From NCBI GenBank assembly GCA_963605405.1, contig CAVCUP010000007.1:43150-107149 (forward strand): a stretch of DNA of 64,000 bases, given 5' to 3'. The notes beneath the pieces were generated by a model. The model saw only the letters and a program-made list of their open reading frames with translations, had not been told where the DNA came from and made no database searches. The translations under genes and the position numbers were made by a program. Positions 7,917 to 14,877 of the stretch are shown one piece after another (position 1 is the stretch's first letter; each line of letters opens with the position of its first letter). Origin of the DNA: Paratractidigestivibacter sp963605405 (GTDB taxonomy: Bacteria > Actinomycetota > Coriobacteriia > Coriobacteriales > Atopobiaceae).

Positions 7917-8358
7917 TCTCTCAATGAGGCTTGCATGTAGGCGAGGGCGCCTCGTCGGCCGTTGCTGGGGGTCCCTGCGGCCCCGGCACGCCCGACGTTG
8001 CGCTCCGGCTACGTGCCTTGGCAGCGCGCTCCCGGCTACGCACCCGTCAAGCGCCTTTTCATGCGCCTCGGCGCAGAGGCGTAGACGATGCTCCGCCGCG
8101 GTCGCCGATGCGGTCGCTCGAACCGGCTGAACAGGCTCTTCGCACTTAGCGGTGCCATGACGAGCTGACGGGGTCGTTCCGGACGTTCCAGGCGTTTCTC
8201 GGCGCTCAAACGGCAGTGTCGACCCCGTCGGATGTGGGGGGCTGTTTTATATGGAGCGGCCTTTAAGGTCGCGGACAGGGGTGTGCGCGCGGCGAGGGGC
8301 CGCGCGGCCTGGGGTAGAATGCCACAGGCTTTATACGCGATACTTAGGAGAATTTCGC
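7917..8358. other. 440-bp non-coding spacer with a 10-bp inverted repeat
   Basis: No convincing ORF. GACGGGGTCG (8167-8176) and CGACCCCGTC (8220-8229) form a perfect 10-bp inverted repeat around 43 nt, which could be a hairpin or a dyad operator. Short CGGCTACG words recur near 8000-8045. Confidence 0.45.
8315..8320 (+). promoter_or_regulatory. Putative -10 box of the SurA-like gene
   Basis: TAGAAT at 8315-8320, 39 bp before the start codon, in GC-rich flanks. No clear -35 is visible. Confidence 0.4.
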
Positions 8359-9435
8359 ATGTCCGATATCAACGAGAACGACGAGAAACTCGAGGCAAGG
8401 GCTTTGACCGAGCCCGCCGCTAAGTCCGAGGCTGCCGACCAGGTCGTCGAGGCCGCTGCCGGCGACGATGCCGTCACCGAGTCCCTTGCCGGCGAGGTGG
8501 CCGGCGAGAAGGGCGGCCAGGCTGCCGCGAGCGACGCCCCCGTTTCCGCCGCTCCCGCCCCGGCTCACGCCCAGGCATCCGCACCGGTAGTGACCTCCCC
8601 GGCGACCAAGTCCACCGTCGGCCTGCCCGTCTTTATCGCCGCCGTGGCCGCGGCCGCCGTTGTGGGCGTGCTCGCCGGCCACTTCCTGCTCGGCTCCTCG
8701 AGCATCTCGCTCAACGGGACCACGTCCATCTCGGCCGACAAGCTCGACTCGGCCATCGCGACCTACACTTACAAGGGCACGACCTCCGAGATCACGCCGC
8801 GCGAGGTCATCACGACCAGCTCCTCGCTCGAGAACGCGGCCGATTCCGACGGCAATTACGCCGTGCCCTCCGCCACCAATGTCCTGAGCTACGCCCGTAA
8901 CCAGGTGGTTCTTGCCGACGCCGCCGCACGCGGCATCACCGTTACGGACGAAGAGGTCGACGCCTACGCCGAGAGCTTCGCCGGCAGCACCGACTACGCC
9001 TCGATCGCCACCCAGTACGGCATGGACGAGGACGCCACCAAGGAGACCTTCAAGAGCTCCGCGATCATGAGCAAGCTGCGCGACACCGTCTGCGGCACCA
9101 TCGACGCCACGGTCCCGACTGCGCCGACCGCGCCCGCCGACGACGCGACCGACACCCCTACCGCCGAGTACGCGAGCTACATCATCGAGCTCGCCGGCGA
9201 CGAGTGGGACTCGGCGAACAACACCTGGGCCTCCACCGACGGCGACTACTACAGCGCCCTCTCGACGTATGAGATTTCCAACGACTCCGCCACCTACGCC
9301 GCGGCTCAGGCGGCCTATTACGTGGCCTACTCCAAGTACTCCACGGCCGCGAGCCAGGTGAGGAGCGACTTCAACACCTACTGCAACGAGCTTCTTTCCA
9401 ACGCGACGCTGCAACTCGGTTCCCTCACTCTCTAG
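8359..9435 (+). CDS. Membrane-anchored SurA_N/PrsA-like protein
   Basis: A 358-residue protein: an Ala/Glu-rich cytosolic N terminus (1-90), one transmembrane helix near 92-115 (VFIAAVAAAAVVGVLAG), then an extracytoplasmic part. Residues about 165-240 (NVLSYARNQVVLADAAARGITVTDEEVDAYAE) resemble the SurA N-terminal chaperone helices seen in PrsA/SurA-type foldases. No parvulin PPIase domain is visible; instead there is a Thr/Ala/Pro linker and a Tyr/Ser-rich tail. The SD TAGGAG fixes ATG 8359. A role in folding exported proteins is inference. The alternative is a family of Actinobacteria-specific unknown membrane proteins. Confidence 0.7.
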   Translation: MSDINENDEKLEARALTEPAAKSEAADQVVEAAAGDDAVTESLAGEVAGEKGGQAAASDAPVSAAPAPAHAQASAPVVTSPATKSTVGLPVFIAAVAAAAVVGVLAGHFLLGSSSISLNGTTSISADKLDSAIATYTYKGTTSEITPREVITTSSSLENAADSDGNYAVPSATNVLSYARNQVVLADAAARGITVTDEEVDAYAESFAGSTDYASIATQYGMDEDATKETFKSSAIMSKLRDTVCGTIDATVPTAPTAPADDATDTPTAEYASYIIELAGDEWDSANNTWASTDGDYYSALSTYEISNDSATYAAAQAAYYVAYSKYSTAASQVRSDFNTYCNELLSNATLQLGSLTL

Positions 9436-9456
9436 GTTCTTGCGAAGAGCGGTGCG

Positions 9457-10647
9457 GTGAAAGTCGCGATAAGCGCATGCCTGCTTGGAGCCTCCGTCCG
9501 CTACGACGGGGGCTCCAAGCCTTGTGCGGAGGTCATCGGGCTCGCGGGGAAGGTCGATGCCGTTGCCGCATGCCCGGAGCGCGCGGCCGGGCTGCCGTGC
9601 CCGAGGCCGCCCGCCGAAATCACGGGCGGACGGGTGCTTCTCCGCGACGGAACGGACGTGACCTGCGCGTTCGCCGCAGGGGCGGGGGCCGAATGCGCCG
9701 CAGCTCAGGCGGCCAAGGTACCGCTCGCCGTCCTGAAGGCAAAAAGCCCCTCGTGCGGCGTCGGGCTGGTCTACGATGGGAGCTATACCGGAACGCTCAC
9801 GGCAGGCGACGGCGTGTACGCGCGCCTGCTCAAGAAGGAGGGGATCTGCGTGGTCACCGAAGATATCGTCATGTCCTGCAAGCCGTCCGTGGAGCACCCC
9901 GTGGCTATCGTGCTGGGCACGGGCCTGGGGCACCTGAAGGGGCTCGTCAAGCCGGTGCGCCGCATCGACTACCACGACATCGAGGGCTTCCCTGCGGACG
10001 CCAAGCCCATCGAGGGGCACAGCTTCGAGGCGCTTATCGGCACCGTGGACGAGGTGCCCGTGGTCGTCTACCCGGGGCGCGTGCATCTCTACCAGGGTTA
10101 TTCCGCCGCTGAGGTCACCGCGCTCGTTCGCCATGCGCATCACCTGGGCTGCCGCGACATCATCTTCGCGTGCGCGACGGGCTGCGTCTCCGGCAACGCG
10201 CAGATGGGCCTCGGCATCCTCACGGACCAGATCAACCTCACCGGCCGCAACCCGCTCGCCGAGTGGGACGGGCTGCGCGAGGTGGACACTCCGTTCGTGG
10301 ACATGAACGACGCCTACTCGCCCTACCTGCGCACCATTGCGCGTGGCGTGGCCGATGACCTGGGCATCTCCGTCGAGGAGGGCGTGTACGCGGGCATGCT
10401 CGGGCCCTGCTTCGAGACCCCGGCCGAGACCGCGATGCTGCACATGCTCGGCGTGAGCTATGTGGGCATGAGCACGGTGTGCGAGGTCATCATGGCCAAG
10501 GCGCTTGGGATGAACGTGCTCGGCCTCACGCTCGCCACGAACGAGGCCGGCGCGGCGGAGGTCGACCACCTGAGCGTCGTTGCTGAGGCCGAGCGGCACG
10601 CCGAGGACTTCGAGCGCCTGGTGCGCGGGGTGCTGCGGCTGCTTTAA
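9457..10647 (+). CDS. DUF523 (TudS-like) - purine nucleoside phosphorylase fusion
   Basis: A 396-residue fusion starting at GTG 9457. Residues 1-136 are a DUF523 domain with SACLLG (Cys8), ACPE (Cys39) and KSPSCG (Cys100). Characterised DUF523 proteins such as thiouracil desulfidase TudS bind a [4Fe-4S] cluster through three Cys and remove sulfur from thiolated bases. Residues 148-396 are a trimeric-type purine nucleoside phosphorylase: phosphate loop GTGLGHL (154-160), GRVHLYQGYS, GPCFETPAE, GMSTVCEV and TLATNEAGAA. Two PNP motifs deviate from the norm: ACATG where NAAGG is usual, and STVCE for STVPE. The fusion suggests coupled desulfuration and phosphorolysis of a thio-nucleoside. The domains are clear; the joint reaction is inference. 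Confidence 0.85.
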   Translation: MKVAISACLLGASVRYDGGSKPCAEVIGLAGKVDAVAACPERAAGLPCPRPPAEITGGRVLLRDGTDVTCAFAAGAGAECAAAQAAKVPLAVLKAKSPSCGVGLVYDGSYTGTLTAGDGVYARLLKKEGICVVTEDIVMSCKPSVEHPVAIVLGTGLGHLKGLVKPVRRIDYHDIEGFPADAKPIEGHSFEALIGTVDEVPVVVYPGRVHLYQGYSAAEVTALVRHAHHLGCRDIIFACATGCVSGNAQMGLGILTDQINLTGRNPLAEWDGLREVDTPFVDMNDAYSPYLRTIARGVADDLGISVEEGVYAGMLGPCFETPAETAMLHMLGVSYVGMSTVCEVIMAKALGMNVLGLTLATNEAGAAEVDHLSVVAEAERHAEDFERLVRGVLRLL

Positions 10648-10720
10648 GGGCCGCGAGGGGCGCCGAGTGTCGGGTTGCCGTCGGGTTGCGGGTGTCCGAA
10701 CGGGCAAAAGAGAGCGTAAA

Positions 10721-10751
10721 GCGCCGGGGTTTTCACCCCGGCGCTTCTTTT
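10721..10751 (+). terminator. Strong terminator after the DUF523-PNP gene
   Basis: GCGCCGGGG (10721-10729), loop TTTTCA, CCCCGGCGC (10736-10744), then TTCTTTT. Confidence 0.9.
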
Positions 10752-10764
10752 GTGGCATGGCGCG

Positions 10765-10916
10765 TGCAACCAAACTTCGACTTTGCGGCAAGTTTTGCCC
10801 GTTTTGGCCGTGTCGGGAACGAGCCAACTGGGAAAACAATGGCGAGCGGACCCCTCCTCGCGGGTTGAGGGGCCGATTGCGGCGGATTCTTGCCGCAAAG
10901 TCGAAGTTTGGTTGCA
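10765..10916. mobile_element. MITE-like inverted-repeat element, copy 1
   Basis: A 152-bp element whose ends are perfect 28-bp inverted repeats (10765-10792 and 10889-10916, beginning TGCAACCAAACTTCGAC). The centre is unrelated to any gene. Diverged copies sit at 39631-39781 and 60100-60262 with the same ends. No ORF or transposase is present. It could be a MITE or an intergenic hairpin family acting on the mRNA. Confidence 0.75.
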
Positions 10917-10974
10917 GGGGTTTCGGAATATGGGGAGGTGACGGCTGCGAGGGGAGATATCGCAAAATCAGGAC

Positions 10975-11003
10975 TTGAAACTCGGATCGGGTTTCCGTAA
11001 TAT
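10975..11003 (+). promoter_or_regulatory. Promoter of the tRNA-Thr gene
   Basis: -35 TTGAAA (10975-10980), a 17-bp spacer, and -10 TAATAT (10998-11003), ending 12 bp before the mature tRNA. Confidence 0.8.
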
Positions 11004-11015
11004 CTAATTTCGCAC

Positions 11016-11091
11016 GCCGGCATAGCTCAGTTGGTAGAGCACCGCTCTCGTAAAGCGGGGGTCATCGGTTCGAGTCCGATTGCCGGCTCCA
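11016..11091 (+). tRNA. tRNA-Thr (anticodon CGU)
   Basis: A complete cloverleaf: acceptor GCCGGCA pairs with TGCCGGC, the D arm is GCTCAGTTGGTAGAGC, the anticodon stem CCGCT/AGCGG encloses loop CTCGTAA (anticodon CGT, reading ACG), and the T arm is ATCGGTTCGAGTCCGAT. The CCA is encoded (11089-11091). It has its own promoter and terminator. No integrated element is visible at its 3' end. Confidence 0.96.
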
Positions 11092-11102
11092 TGCTTAGAA
11101 GA

Positions 11103-11130
11103 AGCCAGGAGTTTTACTCCTGGCTTTTCT
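11103..11130 (+). terminator. tRNA-Thr terminator
   Basis: AGCCAGGAG (11103-11111), loop TTTTA, CTCCTGGCT (11117-11125), then TTTCTT. Confidence 0.9.
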
Positions 11131-11307
11131 TATGCCAATCGTTGGCTCCCGGTGCTTAGGGCGCCTTCGTACTATTTTTTTCCGCAACGCAGGTGCGCCT
11201 TCCTTGGCGGCGAGGGTGCGATGCGCTACCTGCCGGCTCGACCAACCCGGCGCCCGTTCCGCTCCAAGCCGCTCGCTCTGCTCCGAGCCGCCCGCCACGG
11301 CCGCCCC

Positions 11308-11386
11308 GCGCGCAGACCGCCCCGCCCCGCGCGCAGACCGCCCCGCGCGCAGACCGCCCCGCCCCGCGCGCAGACCGCCCCGCCCC
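11308..11386. repeat. Short tandem repeat of a 21-bp GC unit
   Basis: About four units of GCGCGCAGACCGCCCC(GCCCC) at 11308, 11329 (shortened to 16 bp), 11345 and 11366, in the 370-bp spacer before the PilZ gene. Unit number is likely to vary between strains. No gene is supported in this spacer. Confidence 0.7.
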
Positions 11387-11461
11387 GCCCGCGCTCACCG
11401 AGGCGCCCGCCCCGCCCGCGCACCTTGCCTGCGCCGTTGCCTCTCCTGCCGAAGCCTTGCG

Positions 11462-11467
11462 TATAAT
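11462..11467 (+). promoter_or_regulatory. -10 box of the PilZ gene
   Basis: A perfect TATAAT at 11462-11467, 35 bp before ATG 11503, immediately after the tandem repeat. TTGCCT (11426-11431) and TTGCGT (11457-11462) are nearby, but neither has a good -35 spacing. Confidence 0.6.
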
Positions 11468-11502
11468 AGCCCTCGTAAAAACGCCCCCTCAGAAAGAAGA
11501 AC

Positions 11503-12171
11503 ATGTCAGAGCTTCAGATCAAGCCCGGCACAAAGCTGCAGATGGCGTTCGACGCGCCCGTCGGCGAGCAGACCGACTTCAACATGATGGCCACGTACAA
11601 GAAGGCCGCCGACGATGCGTACTTCTACATCAGCGTCCCCATGCTGGAAGGCCGGGCGCTCGAGCTCGACATCGCCCAGAAGTTCCACCTGCGCTACAGC
11701 GTCGGCGCGGACACGTTCATCATCGCCGCCTACCCCGAGGCCGTGGAGAAGGCCGGTATCCGTACCCTCTGGAAGATGCGCAAGGTCGCCGAGGAGCGCG
11801 CCTTCTTCCAGCGCCGAGACGAGCGCTTCAAGATTTCCATGCGTCTCACCTATACCCGCGACCTGGCCAGTGGAGCGACCGATACCGAGGAAGCCATGAC
11901 GGCCGACGTCTCTGCGGGCGGCATGGCCCTCATGCTCAACGATTACCCCGACGTCGGCGAGGCCATGCAGATCGACCTCCCGCCCGTTTCGTTCGACGGC
12001 CAGACCTTCGAGCTCCCGGCCCAGCTTGGCGTCGTCTGCTGGGTCCGCCAGGCGCCTAAGGGCAGCGTCTATCGCAACGTCTGCGGAATTCAGTTCCGCT
12101 TTGCCGACGATCTTGAGCGCGAGGCGGCCAACGCGTACATGGGTCATCTCCGCACGAAGTACAAGCTCTAG
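11503..12171 (+). CDS. PilZ domain c-di-GMP receptor (YcgR-like)
   Basis: A 222-residue protein with a YcgR-like N-terminal flagellar-brake-type domain (about 1-95) and a C-terminal PilZ domain (about 100-215). The c-di-GMP ligands are visible: RRDER (104-108) as the RxxxR-type switch motif and DVSAGG (135-140) as the D/NxSxxG motif. Such proteins change partner binding when c-di-GMP is present. It has no membrane segment. The next gene, encoding an anchored protein related to the fibre proteins downstream, starts 2 bp after its stop. The context suggests c-di-GMP control of surface-matrix proteins, since no flagellar genes are in the window. Confidence 0.9.
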   Translation: MSELQIKPGTKLQMAFDAPVGEQTDFNMMATYKKAADDAYFYISVPMLEGRALELDIAQKFHLRYSVGADTFIIAAYPEAVEKAGIRTLWKMRKVAEERAFFQRRDERFKISMRLTYTRDLASGATDTEEAMTADVSAGGMALMLNDYPDVGEAMQIDLPPVSFDGQTFELPAQLGVVCWVRQAPKGSVYRNVCGIQFRFADDLEREAANAYMGHLRTKYKL

Positions 12172-12173
12172 CC

Positions 12174-13484
12174 ATGGGGATCTTTAGCAAGAGGCGCGGG
12201 GCGGCCGAGAACTCGCCCGAATCCGAGGCTCCGAACGTAGCGGAGAGCGCTGCCGGCGATATGGGCGTAAAGCCCGTCGACGCGGGCGCGGCAGCGCCCG
12301 GTGCTGCACACGCGTCTGATGCTGGCGCGACGATACCCGGCTCCGACGAACCCATCTCCCCGGACGCGGCGGTCGACCCCTCCGCCTTCGGCCCTGCCAC
12401 CGGCGCCCCCACCACTGCCGGCGCCACCGCCCCGCAGTCCGTCGTCCCCGCCGCAGACCTCACGGGCGCCGTCGCACCCGCCTCGCCCTTCTCCCGCAAG
12501 GCGTCGCGCAAGGCCCGCCGCGCCCAGAAGCGCCTCGACAAGCTCGAGCGCCGTCGCGGCGTCGTTCGCATCGACGAGCTCGAGCGCGCCCTGGAGACCG
12601 ACGGCGCGGGAGACCTCGACCCGGACAAAATCGTCTCCATGTACCTGCCCAGGCGCCAGATGCACCGCCTTGGCTCCGCGCTTCTGCACCTCGGCACCAT
12701 GCAGAAGGCCCTCATCGTCCTTATCCTGCTCTTCTGCACCGTGTTCGCCTTCGCGTTCATGCAGGAGAACATGGGCAACTTCACCATCAACCTCAACCGT
12801 CTCGAGCTCTTCCGCTACGGCGTGGCCATCGCCGACGAGCCCGAGTTCAAGGACGCCACCGCGCGCCTCTATGCCGAGTCCATCCCCAACGGCACGAACA
12901 TCGCGGCCGAGGACCTGCCCGCCGACCTGGACCAGGTCGACGGCAGCCACAACGGCAGGAACTACGTGGCCTACACCTTCTATATCCGCAACGCCGGCAA
13001 GACCGACCTCGACTACCGGGCCCAGGTCCGCCTCGCCTCGGCGTCCAAGGACGCGGAGAAGGCCGCCCGCGTCAAGGTCTGGAAGAACGGCGAGCCCACG
13101 CTCTATGCCGCTGCGGCTGCGGACGGCGAGCCCGAGAAGGACTGCACGAACTTCGAGTCGGACACCGTGGTGTGCACCTACGACGAGGAGAACTTCCTCG
13201 TGGGCAACGTCGATAAGTACACTGTGGTCGTCTGGCTCGACGGCGATGACCCCGAGTGCACCGACGACATCGTGGGCGGCGCGGTGGAGTTCACCATGGA
13301 CTTCGACACGCTCGACAAGGACAACAGTAGCCTCATCGTCAAGTTCCTGCGAGACATCGCGGATACCATCACAGGCACCGACCCCATCAGCTCCGCGGGC
13401 AACGTTGCGCCGGACTACTATAAGAACCACACCGTGACCTGGGAGAACCGTCGCAACCAGGAGAACTCGCCGGTCTCGGAGTAG
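12174..13484 (+). CDS. Membrane-anchored protein with a TasA-like C-terminal domain
   Basis: A 436-residue protein. A long Ala/Pro-rich then basic cytosolic part (1-175, with KASRKARRAQKRLDKLERRR) precedes one membrane helix (KALIVLILLFCTVFAFAF) and an external domain of about 240 residues. Near the external C terminus is VVVWLDGDDPECTDDIVGG, matching the W-L-E-G-x-D-x-x-C signature of the SipW-type proteins encoded at 28642, 29607, 30555 and 31448. ATG 12174 is 2 bp after the PilZ stop, so the two are coupled. The N terminus is much longer than a SipW signal, so it may be an assembly platform rather than a released subunit. That role is inference. Confidence 0.75.
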   Translation: MGIFSKRRGAAENSPESEAPNVAESAAGDMGVKPVDAGAAAPGAAHASDAGATIPGSDEPISPDAAVDPSAFGPATGAPTTAGATAPQSVVPAADLTGAVAPASPFSRKASRKARRAQKRLDKLERRRGVVRIDELERALETDGAGDLDPDKIVSMYLPRRQMHRLGSALLHLGTMQKALIVLILLFCTVFAFAFMQENMGNFTINLNRLELFRYGVAIADEPEFKDATARLYAESIPNGTNIAAEDLPADLDQVDGSHNGRNYVAYTFYIRNAGKTDLDYRAQVRLASASKDAEKAARVKVWKNGEPTLYAAAAADGEPEKDCTNFESDTVVCTYDEENFLVGNVDKYTVVVWLDGDDPECTDDIVGGAVEFTMDFDTLDKDNSSLIVKFLRDIADTITGTDPISSAGNVAPDYYKNHTVTWENRRNQENSPVSE

Positions 13485-13496
13485 GCGAGAGGGGCA

Positions 13497-13543
13497 GGGC
13501 GCGGGCGCGGGGCAGGGGATCCTCCCTTGCCCGCGCCCTTTGT
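13497..13543 (+). terminator. Terminator after the PilZ operon
   Basis: GGGCGCGGGC (13497-13506) pairs with GCCCGCGCCC (13529-13538) around a 22-nt loop, followed by TTTGT. Confidence 0.7.
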
Positions 13544-13563
13544 GGGTTTGGGGGGTGGCTCGC

Positions 13564-13748
13564 TTGCTAAAGAGGGGCACCCGCTGGCATCGGGAATGGC
13601 TCATTTGCTAAAAAACGGCGCCCGCTGGCATGGGATAGATGCCAGCGGGCGCCGTCCTTTAGCAGGCGGGGCGCTCAGTGTGCCAGCGGGCGGGAAGTTT
13701 GAGCGGCATGCCTTGGGCAGATGCCAGCGAGCCGGATTATTCCGACGG
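13564..13748. repeat. 41-bp-periodic palindromic repeat array 1
   Basis: Five units of about 27 bp with pattern TTGCTAAAnnnnGGCGCCCGCTGGCAT. Two are in direct orientation (13564-13590, 13605-13631). Three are inverted (starting 13639, 13680, 13721, the last two degenerate). Adjacent units on each side are exactly 41 bp apart. The array is symmetric about GGGATAG (13632-13638), where 16 bp pair perfectly. It lies between the PilZ-operon terminator and the fibre operon. Function unknown; candidates are an operator array read by an oligomeric DNA-binding protein or a long hairpin RNA. Confidence 0.75.
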
Positions 13749-13844
13749 GGTAACCGGCGATAGGTCCCGCGGAGGCGACGGACCGAGGGGAGAGACCTTT
13801 TGTCCCGCCTCTCAGGGGAAAGAAAGCAACTTTTAAGCAAACGC

Positions 13845-13856
13845 GGGGGGGGGGGG
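13845..13856 (+). repeat. Poly-G tract (12 G) upstream of the fibre operon
   Basis: Twelve consecutive G residues, 120 bp before ATG 13976. Homopolymers of this length slip readily. A TATTAT at 13874-13879 would place its -35 at the end of the tract, so length changes could alter promoter spacing. That promoter is only a guess. Confidence 0.75.
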
Positions 13857-13975
13857 TACGCGTTGTCTAGGTTTATTATTGTCGACGTCAATTATCTGGT
13901 GGTTGTAACCATTCAGGTAATCGTTCCGCATGCGCTCCCCAAAAAAGGAACGGGGAGGGAGAAAGGAGTTCCAGT

Positions 13976-14800
13976 ATGGACAGTAAATCGCTCAAGAAGC
14001 AACTCGGCGCGGCCATCGCGATGGTCCTCGTCGCCGCCGTTGCACTCGGCTCCGCCACCTACGCGTGGTTCGTGACGAACAATGAGGTCAAGGCCACTAC
14101 GTCGAACGTCAGCGCGAAGTCCAACTCCGCGTACCTGGTCATCGATACGCAGCCTACGAGCACGACCTCCACAACGGCTGCCAAGGCTGACGATCCTGCT
14201 AACACCGAGCTTTACCCTGCACGGTGGGATGCCACCTTCACTACGGAGAGGGGCGCTGTTAAGGCGACCGATAGCGCAAGCGGATATTATCAGTTCGAGA
14301 CGGCTTACGCTTCCAGCAGGGGCGATGCTACTGAGAAGAACGGTACCCGCTTCGCCATCGGCAACGCCGACACTGCCGTTGCCAACGGGTACGCCTATAA
14401 GAACACCTTCTACATCGGCACCGGCAGCCATGACGGCATCTTCAAGGACCTCAAGGTAACCAATGCTACTGTTACTGCCACGGATGATTCCGAGCTTTCT
14501 AGTGCCGTGCGCGTTCTCGTCACCTGCGGCGATAAATGGGTAGTCGTGAAGGACGGTGATGTTGACGTCACGTCCGGTGATGTTGAAATCACGTCCGATA
14601 ATAAGGTGATCATCCACTCCGACGAGTTCGGCAAGCTTTCTGGTGGCGATAAAGACGTCACCGTCAAGTGCTACGTCTTCTACGATGGCGCGGACACCAA
14701 TGTCTTCACTGACAACCTCCAGGACCTGAAGAACTGCAACGTTGAGCTTACCTTCGAGGCCACCCCGAAGGAGTACGGCAAGGTTTCCGGCTCCAACTAA
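13976..14800 (+). CDS. SipW-dependent TasA/camelysin-like protein, probable major fibre subunit
   Basis: A 274-residue secreted protein. The N terminus is a SipW-type signal: MDSKSLKKQL, a hydrophobic core and ALGSATYAWFVTNNEV, where cleavage is expected before or near the YAWF block. The mature part is Thr/Ser/Asp-rich and beta-like, ending with YVFYDGADTN and VELTFEA, a variant of the C-terminal signature of its relatives. A strong SD (AAAGGAG, 13962-13968) and its first position in the operon suggest it is the most abundant product. A small stem (13935-13940/13952-13957) sits just upstream of the SD. A perfect hairpin follows the gene at 14825. The fibre role is inference from TasA-type proteins. 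Confidence 0.82.
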   Translation: MDSKSLKKQLGAAIAMVLVAAVALGSATYAWFVTNNEVKATTSNVSAKSNSAYLVIDTQPTSTTSTTAAKADDPANTELYPARWDATFTTERGAVKATDSASGYYQFETAYASSRGDATEKNGTRFAIGNADTAVANGYAYKNTFYIGTGSHDGIFKDLKVTNATVTATDDSELSSAVRVLVTCGDKWVVVKDGDVDVTSGDVEITSDNKVIIHSDEFGKLSGGDKDVTVKCYVFYDGADTNVFTDNLQDLKNCNVELTFEATPKEYGKVSGSN

Positions 14801-14824
14801 CAACTGAGGTACACACATAACCAC

Positions 14825-14862
14825 GGAGAAGGGCGGATCGAGTTCGGATGCCGCCCTTCTCC
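14825..14862 (+). promoter_or_regulatory. Perfect 12-bp hairpin between fibre genes 1 and 2
   Basis: GGAGAAGGGCGG (14825-14836) and CCGCCCTTCTCC (14851-14862) pair perfectly around 14 nt. No T-run follows, so it looks like an mRNA 3'-end stabiliser or processing site that would raise the ratio of gene-1 to downstream message. It overlaps the possible start codon at 14848. Confidence 0.7.
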
Positions 14863-14877
14863 GGGTCGATACCGCGA

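Noticed and set aside
10765..10916. Short open frames with QPNFDFAA at the inverted-repeat elements
   Set aside because: The shared peptide is only the translation of the conserved element ends; frames are short, lack SD sites and diverge at once.
8344..10965. An 873-codon open frame on the minus strand
   Set aside because: It runs antisense through two clear plus-strand genes and a terminator, has shadow composition (Arg/Gly/Val-rich), and no motif or SD.
11308..11386. The GC tandem repeat as a coding or CRISPR-like repeat
   Set aside because: Units abut without spacers and the frames crossing it are low-complexity Arg/Pro shadows.
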